Of a stretch of DNA of 64,000 nucleotides, positions 53,802 through 63,126 are shown piece after piece. Numbering within the stretch: position 1 is the first letter of the stretch; each line of letters opens with the position of its first letter. The notes beneath the pieces are model-generated. The model was not told the origin of the DNA. It made no database searches and saw only the letters and a list, made by a program, of their open reading frames with translations. The DNA is from Deltaproteobacteria bacterium (GTDB taxonomy: Bacteria; UBA10199; JACPAL01; GCA-016699445). The position numbers and the translations under genes were made by a program. The stretch covers positions 1,178,001-1,242,000 of the forward strand of contig CP064976.1 in assembly GCA_016699445.1 (NCBI GenBank). Direction: 5' to 3'.

Positions 53802-54955
53802 ATGTCACTTTCTTATGATTTGAGTTCCGAACATGAAATGCTTCGCAAATCGATTCGTGATTTCGCCGAAAAGGAAATCAAGCCCGTACGACAAAAGCTC
53901 GATGAGAAAGAAGAATTTTCCTACGACCTCGCCAAAAAAATGAGTGAGCTTGGACTTTTTGGCATCACCATGTCTCCCGAATATGGCGGACAAGGGCTGG
54001 ACACACTCTCCTACATCATCGCGGTTGAAGAACTGGCTCGGGTGGATGGCTGCCAAGCGGCGACCGTCGCTGCAGAAAATGGATTAGGGATAGGCCCGAT
54101 TTATAATTTTGGAACAGAAGAACAAAAAAGAAAATATCTCCCTTCTCTTTGCACAGGAGAAAAACTTTGGGGTTTTGGCCTCACGGAACCCAATGCTGGC
54201 AGTGATGCTGGAAATTCTGAAACCAATGCGAGTCTTAAAAACGGCCAATGGACCATCAATGGGTCCAAGATTTTTATTACCAATGCGGCTTCAAAGATCA
54301 CTGGTGGGGTGACGGTTCAATGTGTGACAGGAAATAAAGGTGATAGTGGTAAGGAAATTTCCTGTATTATTGTTGAAGCAGGCACGCCGGGATTTACCGC
54401 CAAAGAAATGCATCACAAAATGACGTGGCGGTCTTCTAATACTGCAGAACTCTATTTTGATAACGTTCAAGTGCCCGAAGCCAATCTCTTGGGTCCACGC
54501 GGGAATGGCTATCGTCAAATGTTGGCAACTCTCGATGGAGGACGTCTCGCCATCGCCGCTATGGGATTGGGTGGAGCTCAAGGGGCGTATGAAGCCGCTT
54601 TGCAATATTCCCATGAACGCAAAACTTTTGGACAAGCTTTAAACAAGCACCAAGTCATCGCCTTCAAATTGGCCGACATGGCCATGGAAATTGATCTTGC
54701 CCGTACCTATCTCTATAAAGCCTGCTGGCTCAAAGACCAAGGTCGTCCGTTCAAAAAGAAGCGGCGATTGCGAAACTCTATTGCTCTGAAGTGATGGGTC
54801 GCGTGACCGACCAAGCCGTTCAAATCCACGGTGGCTACGGCCTCATGGAAGAATACCCGGTCGCCAAGTTTTACCGCGATCAACGCTTGCTCGAAATCGG
54901 CGAAGGATCTTCTGAAGTGCAGAGGATTGTTATTTCACGATTGATTGGGTGTTAG
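53802..54955 (+). CDS. Acyl-CoA dehydrogenase (one frameshift)
   Basis: The ATG at 53802 follows AAGGAG. Family landmarks are the helical start (SSEHEMLRKSIRDFAEKEI), FGLTEPNAGSDAGNS, KIFITNA, HKMTWRSSNTAELYFDNVQVP, ALQYSHERKTFGQ and, in the second frame, VMGRVTDQAVQIHGGYGLMEEYPVAKFYRDQRLLEIGEGSSEVQRIVISR with the catalytic-type Glu segment. The break is the A run 54753-54757; one added A gives PFKKEAAIAKLYCSEVMGR. Restored length about 384 residues, normal for this FAD enzyme. Short-chain acyl-CoA oxidation is likely. Confidence 0.9.
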
Positions 54956-55299
54956 CTAAAAACAACGGCAGCACTCTGAGCAGGTTGACCTTTTAGAAGT
55001 CGAACAACAAAATTGTCTCCACCAAGTAAAATATCAATAATGCGTTGGATAATTTTTGGATCAATATGCTCATGTTGTGTTGGGTTTTTGCCCAAAATCC
55101 TAACGGTGCCACTTCTTTCTATATACACAGATCGATCAATAATATTCCATCCATTTGATTTGTGAGCGACATCAATGCCGTCAGGATTTACTGTCACTAT
55201 GGCGCCTAAATCATGTGTTGAGAAAATAGATTTTCTCAAAGCTGTATTGAGTCCGCACATCAGGTCTGGAGATAAGGTAAAAATTTTCTCATTTAACAT
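54952..55299 (-). CDS. Small protein of unknown function
   Basis: 115 residues, no signal peptide, no motif I recognise; the middle (GAIVTVNPDGIDVAHKSNGWNIIDRSVYIERSGTVRIL) reads as a small beta-rich fold followed by two helices. It is convergent with the acyl-CoA dehydrogenase gene, overlapping its stop by four bases. It is likely real because the frame is clean and intergenic space is otherwise filled, but this is weak evidence. Confidence 0.45.
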   Translation of the reverse strand: MLNEKIFTLSPDLMCGLNTALRKSIFSTHDLGAIVTVNPDGIDVAHKSNGWNIIDRSVYIERSGTVRILGKNPTQHEHIDPKIIQRIIDILLGGDNFVVRLLKGQPAQSAAVVFS

Positions 55300-55399
55300 A
55301 TTCTTTTTTTCGCATTTGATTCAAAAAAGTTGCTTACTTATGTTTTTTTAAAGAAAAAGCACATCTTCTTTCAGCCATACAACAATTAAGGAGATTTCA

Positions 55400-58075
55400 A
55401 TGGATACTTTTTCATCACATGCCACACTCAAAGTCGGATCTAAAGAATACAAAATTGCCCGCCTCGATGCTTTGGAGAAAAAGGGTTTTAATATTAAAAA
55501 ACTTCCCTACTCCATCCGGGTCCTCTTGGAAAACCTTCTCCGTCGCGAAGATGGTGTGAATATCACCTCTAAAGATATCGAAGCCTTAGCTCAGTGGAAT
55601 GCCAAAAATGTGGGTGAAAAAGAAATCGCTTTCATGCCCGGGCGTGTGTTGATGCAAGATTTTACGGGTGTCCCTGCTGTAGTGGATCTCGCGGCTATGC
55701 GCGATGCCATGAAAGCTTTAGGCGGCAATCCTAAAAAAATTAATCCCCTGGTTCCTGCGGAACTGGTCATCGATCATTCTGTCCAAGTTGATTTTTCTGG
55801 TACACCTGAAGCTCTTAAGCAAAATGCGACTCTCGAATTTGAACGGAATCATGAGCGCTATGCATTCCTCCGTTGGGGTCAAAAAGCTTTTCAAAATTTT
55901 AAAGTTGTCCCTCCCGATACCGGCATCGTCCATCAGGTTAATTTGGAATATCTCGCACGCGTTGTGATGCAGTCTGAAGAAGGATGGGCTTATCCTGATA
56001 CGGTTGTGGGCACAGACTCGCACACGACGATGGTGAATGGACTGGGTGTACTGGGTTGGGGCGTGGGTGGTATCGAAGCGGAAGCCGCCATGCTCGGACA
56101 AGAAGTGACGATGCTCATTCCTGAAGTCATCGGGATGAAACTTACCGGCTCACTTCCGGAAGGAGCAACCGCTACAGATCTCGTTTTGACTGTGACTCAA
56201 ATTTTAAGAAAGCGAGGTGTGGTTGGCAAGTTTGTCGAGTTTTTTGGTCCTGGAGCGGCTTCTTTATCTCTGGCGGATCGTGCCACAATTGCCAACATGG
56301 CTCCTGAATACGGAGCGACTTGTGGATTTTTCCCAGTGGATGAAGAGACTTTGCATTACCTTCAGCTCACAGGTCGTCCCCAAGATCAAATCGATCTTGT
56401 GAAAGCCTATCTCACCGAACAAGGTATGTTTTGGACAGCTCAAAGTGCGGATTGTGAATACACAGATGTTTTAGCTTTGGATCTAAAGACCATCCTCCCT
56501 TCTTTGGCTGGACCCAAACGGCCTCAAGATCGCGTTCCACTCACTGACATGGTCAAAAACTTTGCCGATAATCTTCCATCATTAAAAGTTGCGAAGAAAG
56601 AAGCCAAATCGGCTGAACCAGAAGTGACCAATAATGGTGAAACATTTAAACTCAAAGATGGCGCTGTCGTCATCACAGCCATCACCAGCTGTACCAATAC
56701 GTCAAATCCTTCTGTGCTTGTGGCTGCAGGACTCCTGGCTAAAAAAGCGGTTGATAAAGGTTTGAAAATTAAACCTTGGGTCAAACCCAGCTTAGCTCCG
56801 GGATCGCAGGTCGTGGGAGATTATTTAGCGAAAGCCGGAGTCCTCCAAGCTCTTGAAGCCTTAAAATTTCATATCGTCGGCTATGGATGTACAACCTGCA
56901 TCGGAAACAGCGGACCTCTCTCACAAAATATTTCCCAAGGTATTTCCGATGGTAATCTTGTCGTCACGTCGGTACTTTCGGGAAATCGCAATTTCGAAGG
57001 CCGTGTGCACCCTGAAGTGCGGGCCAACTACTTGGCGTCTCCACCGTTGGTTGTCGCGTAAGCTCTAGCCGGTCGCGTAGATTTAGACCTTACAAAAGAA
57101 CCTATTGGACAGGGTAAAGACGGAGATGTTTTCTTAAAAGACATTTGGCCCACTCAAAAAGAAATTCAAGACACTGTGTTGAAAGCGGTGACTTCTGAAA
57201 TGTTTACCCAACGTTATTCCAATGTCTATGCCGGTGATCCTTCTTGGCAAAATTTGAAAGTTCCGGAAGGCGACACCTACACATGGGATGATGTCTCTAC
57301 CTATGTCAAAAACCCTCCTTATTTTACAGGCATGTCTTTGACGCCCACACCGGTAAAAGAAATCTCAAACGCCAGTGTCTTGGCGGTCTTTGGAGATAGC
57401 ATTACGACCGATCATATTTCTCCAGCCGGTAATATTAAAGCCTCGGCTCCTGCTGGTGCTTATTTACAAGAACACAAAGTGACTCAAGCAGACTTCAATT
57501 CTTATGGTGCTAGACGTGGAAATCACGAAGTCATGATGCGTGGAACATTTGCCAATATCCGCATCAAAAACTTGATGGTGCCGGGTGTCGAAGGCGGCGT
57601 CACCATTCATCTGCCCACTAAAACTCAAATGTCGATCTATGATGCGTCGATGAAATATCAAGCTGAGAAAACGGCCCTCGTGATTTTGGCAGGCAAAGAA
57701 TACGGCTCTGGCTCCTCGCGTGACTGGGCGGCTAAAGGCCCAGCTCTCTTGGGCGTCAAAGCTGTCATTGCAGAAAGCTATGAACGCATCCATCGCTCCA
57801 ACTTAGTTGGTATGGGAATACTTCCTCTGGAATTTCCTCAGGGGCAAAATGCCGCAAGCTTGGGTCTGAATGGTACTGAATCTTTTGACATCATTGGGCT
57901 CAAAGACGCGATCGAATCCGGCTTCAAAAATGGCCGCCAGATTAAAGTCATCGCCAAAGGCGAAAAGACCATCGAATTTACTGCCAAAGTCCGTATCGAT
58001 ACTCCAAAAGAAATCGATTATTACAAAAACGGTGGAATTCTTCAGTATGTGTTGAGGAAACTCCTCAAAGCCTAA
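55400..58075 (+). CDS. acnA: Aconitate hydratase A with an in-frame TAA
   Basis: The ATG follows AAGGAG. The frame carries VGTDSHTTMVNGLGVLGWGVGGIEAEAAMLGQ, ITSCTNTSNPSV and GYGCTTCIGNSGPL (three cluster cysteines), and later GSGSSRDWAAKGPALLGVKAVIAESYERIHRSNL. Aconitase A isomerises citrate in the TCA cycle. At 57059-57061 a TAA interrupts SPPLVVA*ALAGRVDLDL, where homologues have Tyr; the same frame continues for the rest of a normal 891-residue protein. It is a substitution rather than a frameshift: either a base-call error or a real nonsense change. Confidence 0.92.
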
Positions 58076-58542
58076 TGATGATACTTCATCCCCTTAAGGA
58101 TTGTTCCCACGCGATAGATTTGTTCTAAAAATAGAAGACGGGACATTTCGTGGGTGAGGGTCAACTGAGAGAGGGCCATTTTTTCGGGATATTTCTTTTT
58201 AATCTCTTCGGATAAACCGTAAGCCCCACCGATCACAAAAACCACTTCCTTCACCGATTGGTTTTGCCACGACTGAAAAAGATTTGAGAGCTTCCCCGTC
58301 GTAAATTCTTTTCCTTTTTCATCCAAAAGAATCACTTTAGCCCCTGAAGGAATCGCAGCCATGAGGGCATCGCATTCTTTTTGCTGGGACTGCACGACTG
58401 TCGTCGAGCCCTTCATCGGACAATCCTTGACGTCCACCGACTGAAGCGAAAAAAAATGCTTCGCGCGTCCCAGATAATCCTCGCAGAGCTTGGCAATGGA
58501 TTCGTTTTTTATTTTTCCGACAGTCAGAAGGGTGAGTTTCAT
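58072..58542 (-). CDS. rlmH: 23S rRNA (pseudouridine1915-N3)-methyltransferase RlmH
   Basis: 156 residues, the standard SPOUT-only length. LTVGKIKNESIAKLCEDYLGRA, ILLDEKGKEFTTGKLSNLF, VVFVIGGAYGLSEEIKKK, LTLTHEMSRLLFLEQIYR and the terminal GMKYHH are diagnostic. It methylates a helix-69 pseudouridine of 23S rRNA. It converges with aconitase by a 4-bp overlap and follows a small unknown gene by one base. Confidence 0.95.
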   Translation of the reverse strand: MKLTLLTVGKIKNESIAKLCEDYLGRAKHFFSLQSVDVKDCPMKGSTTVVQSQQKECDALMAAIPSGAKVILLDEKGKEFTTGKLSNLFQSWQNQSVKEVVFVIGGAYGLSEEIKKKYPEKMALSQLTLTHEMSRLLFLEQIYRVGTILKGMKYHH

Positions 58543-58853
58543 TAGAACGTTATTTTTTCCAAAAGGGCTTCAGGATTTTTAGAAATATAGCCCTTGGTCA
58601 ACGTCGTCAGTCGGGCAAACTTTTCTTTAAGATTCCAGCGATCTGTTGAACTTTCTGTGGCTGAAAATTTTTGCTGGATGGCCTTTAACATTTCTTCATT
58701 GGAAACAAACGAAGGGAGAAGATTGATAAATTCAGGGACGGTATGCATCCGAGCCATCAAAATCAGGCGATGGGAATCTTCTCGCGACAAACGCACGCTG
58801 ACGCCACTTTCTTCTAAGACAACTTCACCGGACTCGTAATTCACAATATTCAT
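58542..58853 (-). CDS. Unknown 103-residue protein upstream of rlmH
   Basis: No domain recognised; predicted alpha-rich with LSREDSHRLILMARMHTVPEFINLLPSF and a charged tail. The usual rlmH neighbour rsfS is not what this is. It ends one base into the rlmH start (shared base), suggesting one operon. Confidence 0.55.
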   Translation of the reverse strand: MNIVNYESGEVVLEESGVSVRLSREDSHRLILMARMHTVPEFINLLPSFVSNEEMLKAIQQKFSATESSTDRWNLKEKFARLTTLTKGYISKNPEALLEKITF

Positions 58854-58896
58854 AGACAGTCTTCCGAAATTTGTTAGCCACTACGAACTACAGTTT

Positions 58897-59865
58897 ATGT
58901 CAAACGAAACCACAATTCATGCTGGCGCTGCTGTGAAGCCCTTCGTCAAACACCATCTGATTCCTCAGATGATTTTTTTTACATTGGGTTTTCCCAAAGG
59001 ATCTTTCATTTCGATCGACGTCACCGATCAGTGCAATCTTCGCTGTGAACATTGTTATTTTTTTGAACAGGAACAAGAAGGCACTCTCGATGCGGAAGGC
59101 TGGGAATCTCGCATTAAGGATTTAAAGAAAAAAAGTCCTTTCCTCTACAACTGTACCTGGGTTGGTGGTGAGCCGCTCTTAAGCAAAGCGATCATTGAGA
59201 AATGTAAAAAATATTTTACGTCCAATTTTGTTGTCACCAATGGTACGATGCCACTTCCCGACTGGCCCGATGTGCGATTTCACGTGTCGATTGATGGGAA
59301 TGAAGCGGCTCATGAAAAAATGCGTCGTCAAAAAGGTCTCTACCAACTCATGAAGAAAAACTGTAGCCGTGAAGACCTTCATGTCACCGGTGCTATGTGT
59401 GTAACGTCCATGAATGTGGACACTATCGAAGAAGTCATTCACGAATGGCATTCCACAACGCATCTTAAAGGAATCATGTTTGATTTCTATACACCGATCC
59501 AAGGGCTTAGTGATGATTTGTGGATTGGTTGGGAGCGTCGCGATCAAACGTTAGATCTTCTTAAAAATCTCAAAAAGAAATACGGCAATTTCATCGCCAT
59601 GGAAGACCGCGTGATCGAGCTCATGAAATCCAAAAACTCAAAGAAGGTTACGAGCAATTGTCTCTTTGAGAAAAAAGGCCGCTCGATGACGACAAAAGGC
59701 ACGGTCAAAGAAAAGTGCATGTTGGGCCCCAAGGCCGATTGTGACCGCTGTGGCTGCGTAGTCCCTTATTACCTGCACTACCGAGTTGAAAAACCGACAA
59801 TCGTCCAAGAAACCTGGAATGAGCTCAAGAAACGGACTTCGCTTCTTCTTAAAAATGAACTGTAA
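58897..59865 (+). CDS. Radical SAM protein with C-terminal cysteine cluster
   Basis: 322 residues. DVTDQCNLRCEHCYFF is the CX3CX2C SAM-binding cluster (C46, C50, C53). WVGGEPLL (GGEP) and HVSIDGNEAAHEKMR follow. Cysteines near the end (CLFEKK..., CMLGPKADCDRCGC) could bind auxiliary [4Fe-4S] clusters, as in SPASM/HpnH-like proteins. The precise substrate is unknown. Its final base is the first base of a 56-bp-period repeat that leads into the DUF234 ATPase. Confidence 0.82.
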   Translation: MSNETTIHAGAAVKPFVKHHLIPQMIFFTLGFPKGSFISIDVTDQCNLRCEHCYFFEQEQEGTLDAEGWESRIKDLKKKSPFLYNCTWVGGEPLLSKAIIEKCKKYFTSNFVVTNGTMPLPDWPDVRFHVSIDGNEAAHEKMRRQKGLYQLMKKNCSREDLHVTGAMCVTSMNVDTIEEVIHEWHSTTHLKGIMFDFYTPIQGLSDDLWIGWERRDQTLDLLKNLKKKYGNFIAMEDRVIELMKSKNSKKVTSNCLFEKKGRSMTTKGTVKEKCMLGPKADCDRCGCVVPYYLHYRVEKPTIVQETWNELKKRTSLLLKNEL

Positions 59866-59907
59866 AATTCCGCATAAGTTAATAAACAATAAGTCATGCG
59901 GAATTTT
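59865..59907. repeat. Palindromic direct repeat, copy 1
   Basis: This 43-base unit recurs exactly at 59921-59963. Each unit is an inverted repeat with perfect 11-base arms AAATTCCGCAT and ATGCGGAATTT around a 20-base AT-rich loop. Copy 1 encodes only MRNF before running into a short stop, a duplicate of the ATPase start. Confidence 0.8.
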
Positions 59908-59920
59908 GTAAAAAATTGAC

Positions 59921-59963
59921 AAATTCCGCATAAGTTAATAAACAATAAGTCATGCGGAATTTT
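59921..59963. repeat. Palindromic direct repeat, copy 2 (spans the ATPase start codon)
   Basis: Second copy of the 43-base unit, 56 bases downstream of the first. Its right arm contains the ATG of the DUF234-type ATPase (ATGCGGAATTT encodes MRNF). The arrangement resembles a tandem duplication of a palindromic operator or recombination site. Confidence 0.8.
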
Positions 59964-61376
59964 ATTGGTCGTCAAAATGATATTGAGAGGTTCGAAAAAC
60001 TCTGGAAACAGAACAAGACCCAAATCGTCTCTCTTTATGGTCGACGTCGTGTCGGGAAATCGGAACTCATTCGTCATGTCTCTCTAAATAAGAAAGCTCT
60101 CCTCTTTGAAGCCTTGGAAGACGAAGATACACCTACTCAAATTAAACATTTCCTCTTTCAATTGAGTGAATATTACCAAGAGCCCCATTTAAAAGATCTT
60201 AATTACCAAAATTGGGCACCCGTATTTACTCTCCTGAGCAAAAAAATGGAGCAGGAGAAGGATCTTCTGCTATTCTTTGATGAGCTACCTTGGATGGCTT
60301 CAGGGCGTACCCATCTGATCAGCCAATTGAAGTTTTTCTGGGATAAATATTGGAAATACCATCCTCATCTTCTCTTTATCGTTTGTGGGTCGGTGACGTC
60401 CTGGATGGTCAAGAATGTTATTCGCTCAAAAGCTCTTTATGGGCGCTTGAGCGATTCCTTCCTTCTAGCCCCATTAAAACCCGAAGAAGTATCAGAGTTC
60501 ATCGGTAAAAAAAGAGGTCAAAAAGAAGTTTTGGAATATCTCCTCTGCTTCGGAGGAATTCCCCGTTATCTGGAGGAATTTGATTTCAACCAATCCATTC
60601 AAATTAATATCGAGAAAAAATGTTTCCAAAAATCGGGCTTCTTTTTCGGAGAAGCAGAGAAAATATTTTATAGTCAATTTCAAGAAGCGCAACTCTACCG
60701 ACAAATTGTCAAAAAGCTGCAGAAACAAACTTTATCCTTAGAAGAAATCGCCACAACCCTCAATATCTCGAGTGGCGGCGGCTTAAAGCAATATATTGAT
60801 AACCTCATTGACTCCGGTATTCTCGCAAGCCTCTACCCCATTCGAGATTTTAAAGTCTCAAGAACTCCTGTGTATTTTTTGTCAGATGAATTTCTCTATT
60901 TTCATCAGACTTTTATGGTGAATGCCAAAGATGAAATTACACACTCCGAACGAGGTGCTTCTTTTGAAAAACTGACGGCCGGGAAATGGGCTGGTTTCTT
61001 GGGCTATGCCTTCGAGAAATTCTGCCTGAAACACCGCTACCGCATCGCTGATACTTTAGGCTTCGGCCCCAAAGTGATCGGTTGCGGTCCTCTCTGCTTC
61101 CGCAAGCAAGGGGAATCCGGAAAAGGCTACCAATATGATCTCGTCTTCATCCGTAAGGACAACGTGGTCACATTTTGCGAGATGAAATACCGACAAGAAC
61201 CCATGGGCACTGAAGTGATTCGAGATATGGAGGAGAAAATTAAACGCACGGCTCTTCCACGTGGGTGGTCATATGAAAAAGTTCTGATTACCAATCAATC
61301 GCCTTCGAAGGAATTAGAGAAGTCAGGCTACTTTAATCACATTCTCACAGCAGAGACATTGATTCATACATCATGA
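59952..61376 (+). CDS. DUF234-type AAA ATPase
   Basis: 474 residues. FIGRQNDIERFEKLW and SLYGRRRVGKSELIRH (Walker A), LLLFFDELPWM (Walker B), FIVCGSVTSWM and a winged-helix region (TLSLEEIATTLNISSGGGLKQYIDNLIDSGIL) are followed by a nuclease-like DUF234 C-terminus with YDLVFIRKDNVVTFCEMKYR (D...E.K). The family is widespread, often as isolated mobile-looking genes; function is uncertain. The start codon lies in a palindromic repeat. It ends six bases into the rluB-like gene on the other strand. Confidence 0.88.
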   Translation: MRNFIGRQNDIERFEKLWKQNKTQIVSLYGRRRVGKSELIRHVSLNKKALLFEALEDEDTPTQIKHFLFQLSEYYQEPHLKDLNYQNWAPVFTLLSKKMEQEKDLLLFFDELPWMASGRTHLISQLKFFWDKYWKYHPHLLFIVCGSVTSWMVKNVIRSKALYGRLSDSFLLAPLKPEEVSEFIGKKRGQKEVLEYLLCFGGIPRYLEEFDFNQSIQINIEKKCFQKSGFFFGEAEKIFYSQFQEAQLYRQIVKKLQKQTLSLEEIATTLNISSGGGLKQYIDNLIDSGILASLYPIRDFKVSRTPVYFLSDEFLYFHQTFMVNAKDEITHSERGASFEKLTAGKWAGFLGYAFEKFCLKHRYRIADTLGFGPKVIGCGPLCFRKQGESGKGYQYDLVFIRKDNVVTFCEMKYRQEPMGTEVIRDMEEKIKRTALPRGWSYEKVLITNQSPSKELEKSGYFNHILTAETLIHTS

Positions 61377-62080
61377 AGATTGAAGCATTCTTAGCTCTTG
61401 AGATGTCAGGAACCTATAATGTCCTGCCTTTAAATCCCCCAATTCCAAAGGTCCAATGGCCACACGTTTAAGGCGGTAGACTTTATGACCGATGGCTTCC
61501 AGCATGTTACGAACTTGGCGGTTTTTGCCTTCTGTAATGATGAGTTCTACCCAGCAATTGTTGGGATTTTCTTTAATGACTTGGGCTTCACAGGGTTGGG
61601 TTTTATATTCCTTAAGCTTCATGCCCCCACGTAAAATCTCGAGTTTATCTTCGCTCACGTGTCCCGATACGCGGGCATGGTAGGTCTTTGGAATTTCGTG
61701 GCGAGGGTGCGTGAGGCGAGCTTGCAGATCACCGTCATTGGTTAAAAGAATCAGCCCTTCCGAATCAAAATCCAGACGACCTACATAATTTACTTTTTCA
61801 GGAATCTTTTTAAATAATCATAAATTGTCGGACGATCTTCAGGATCATGGCGTGTCACCATCACGTGCATGGGTTTGTTGAAGAGGTAATAAACTTTTTC
61901 TTCAGCTTGAGAGAGAGGTTTTTGATCAACAACAATCTTATCCTTTGAAGGATCTGCTTTGGTTCCTAATGTAGCTACTTTTCCGTTAACCAAAACTTTT
62001 CCCGCAGCGATCCACTCTTCAGCTTCTCGACGAGACGCCAAACCTGCTGCTGCAATGATTTTTTGTAAACGTTCTTCCAT
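61371..62080 (-). CDS. rluB: RsuA/RluB-family pseudouridine synthase (one frameshift)
   Basis: Frame one has the S4 domain (RLQKIIAAAGLASRREAEEWIAAGKVLVNGKVA) and VYYLFNKPMHVMVTRHDPEDRPTIYDYL. Frame two has VNYVGRLDFDSEGLILLTNDGDL (catalytic Asp in GRLDxxSxGLLLLTNDG), ARVSGHVSEDKL, ITEGKNRQVRNMLEAIGHKVYRLKRVAIGPL. Adding one base in the T run 61807-61811 gives DYLKKIPEKVNYVGRLD. The restored 236 residues match the RluB/RluE-RsuA type. It modifies 23S rRNA (probably U2605, by family). Three genes, aguB-aguA-rluB, lie one base apart in one operon. Confidence 0.88.
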
Positions 62081-62081
62081 A

Positions 62082-63125
62082 TTAAATCTTTGGTTGTTGC
62101 TGAGTCACACAATGAATCGCGCCCAAACCCCAAACCATTTCACGGCAATTAATGCCAATCACACGTCGGGTTGGAAAAAGTTTTTGTAAGATATCCAGCG
62201 TCTTCTGATCATTAGTGGGATGTCCATAGACAGGAACCAGAACCACACCATTTGCGATATAAAAATTGGCATAAGAAGCCGGCAAACGTTGGCCGTCGTA
62301 TTCGACAACTCCCGGCATTGGAATTGTGACGATATTGAAAGGCTTTCCATCTTGATCTTTCATGGATTGTAAGCGCTTTAAATTTTCTTGAAGAGGCTTG
62401 TAGTTTTCATCTTCAGAATCTTCCTCTACAACCGTCACAATGGTATCCGTACTCACAAACCGCGTGATGTCATCCACATGGCCATCAGTATCATCCCCCA
62501 CAATCCCTTCACCAAGCCAAAGGATGTTGGTCACGCCTAAAAAGTTTTTCAAATAAGTCTCTATTTGTGCTTTGATTAAATGAGGATTTCGATTTTTGTT
62601 TAAAAGACATTGTTCTGTCGTAAGCAATGTTCCCTTTCCATTCACATCAATCGATCCACCCTCAAGAACAATGCCAGGCTCGATACATTCCATCCCCAAA
62701 AACTCGGCAGCCTTTTGAGGAATCACATCGTCTAATTCCCAAGGCCCATACTTTTCTCCCCAAGAATTAAAAATCCAATCGAGGATTTTGATTTCCTGTT
62801 TTCCACCTTTTCCATTCTTTGTCACAAAGATTGGGCCATGATCGCGCGCCCAAGCGTCATTGGTAGGAAACTGATGAAGAATGACATTGTTCAAAATATC
62901 ATGACGACGCAGCATCGCACGCACTTGATCTTCCATCTCCTGATCTTTGACGTTGATATGCACAGTCTCATGCACATGCAGCGGCTTGATCATCTCAATC
63001 CAAATCGGTGGGATAAATTTCACACGATCAGGCCACGTGTTTGGATTGTGGGGCCAGGCAAGCCATGTGGCTTCATGAGGTTCAAATTCCGCAGGCATGC
63101 GGAAGCCTTTGAGATTGGGTTTCAT
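62082..63125 (-). CDS. aguA: Agmatine deiminase
   Basis: 347 residues, the normal length. AEFEPHEATWLAWPHNPNTWP, NDAWARDHGPIFV, VLEGGSIDVNGKGTLLTTEQCLLNKNRNP, GDDTDGHVDDITRFV (catalytic His/Asp) and the C-terminal NCREMVWGLGAIHCVTQQ (catalytic Cys) are all present. It converts agmatine to N-carbamoylputrescine, the first step of putrescine synthesis from agmatine. One base separates it from aguB upstream. Confidence 0.95.
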   Translation of the reverse strand: MKPNLKGFRMPAEFEPHEATWLAWPHNPNTWPDRVKFIPPIWIEMIKPLHVHETVHINVKDQEMEDQVRAMLRRHDILNNVILHQFPTNDAWARDHGPIFVTKNGKGGKQEIKILDWIFNSWGEKYGPWELDDVIPQKAAEFLGMECIEPGIVLEGGSIDVNGKGTLLTTEQCLLNKNRNPHLIKAQIETYLKNFLGVTNILWLGEGIVGDDTDGHVDDITRFVSTDTIVTVVEEDSEDENYKPLQENLKRLQSMKDQDGKPFNIVTIPMPGVVEYDGQRLPASYANFYIANGVVLVPVYGHPTNDQKTLDILQKLFPTRRVIGINCREMVWGLGAIHCVTQQQPKI

Positions 63126-63126
63126 A

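Noticed and set aside
57059..57061. Selenocysteine or pyrrolysine recoding in aconitase
   Set aside because: The codon is TAA, not TGA or TAG, and the aligned residue is Tyr.
59865..59963. CRISPR array
   Set aside because: Only two units, themselves palindromes, with a 13-base gap and no variable spacers. It is a tandem repeat at a gene start.
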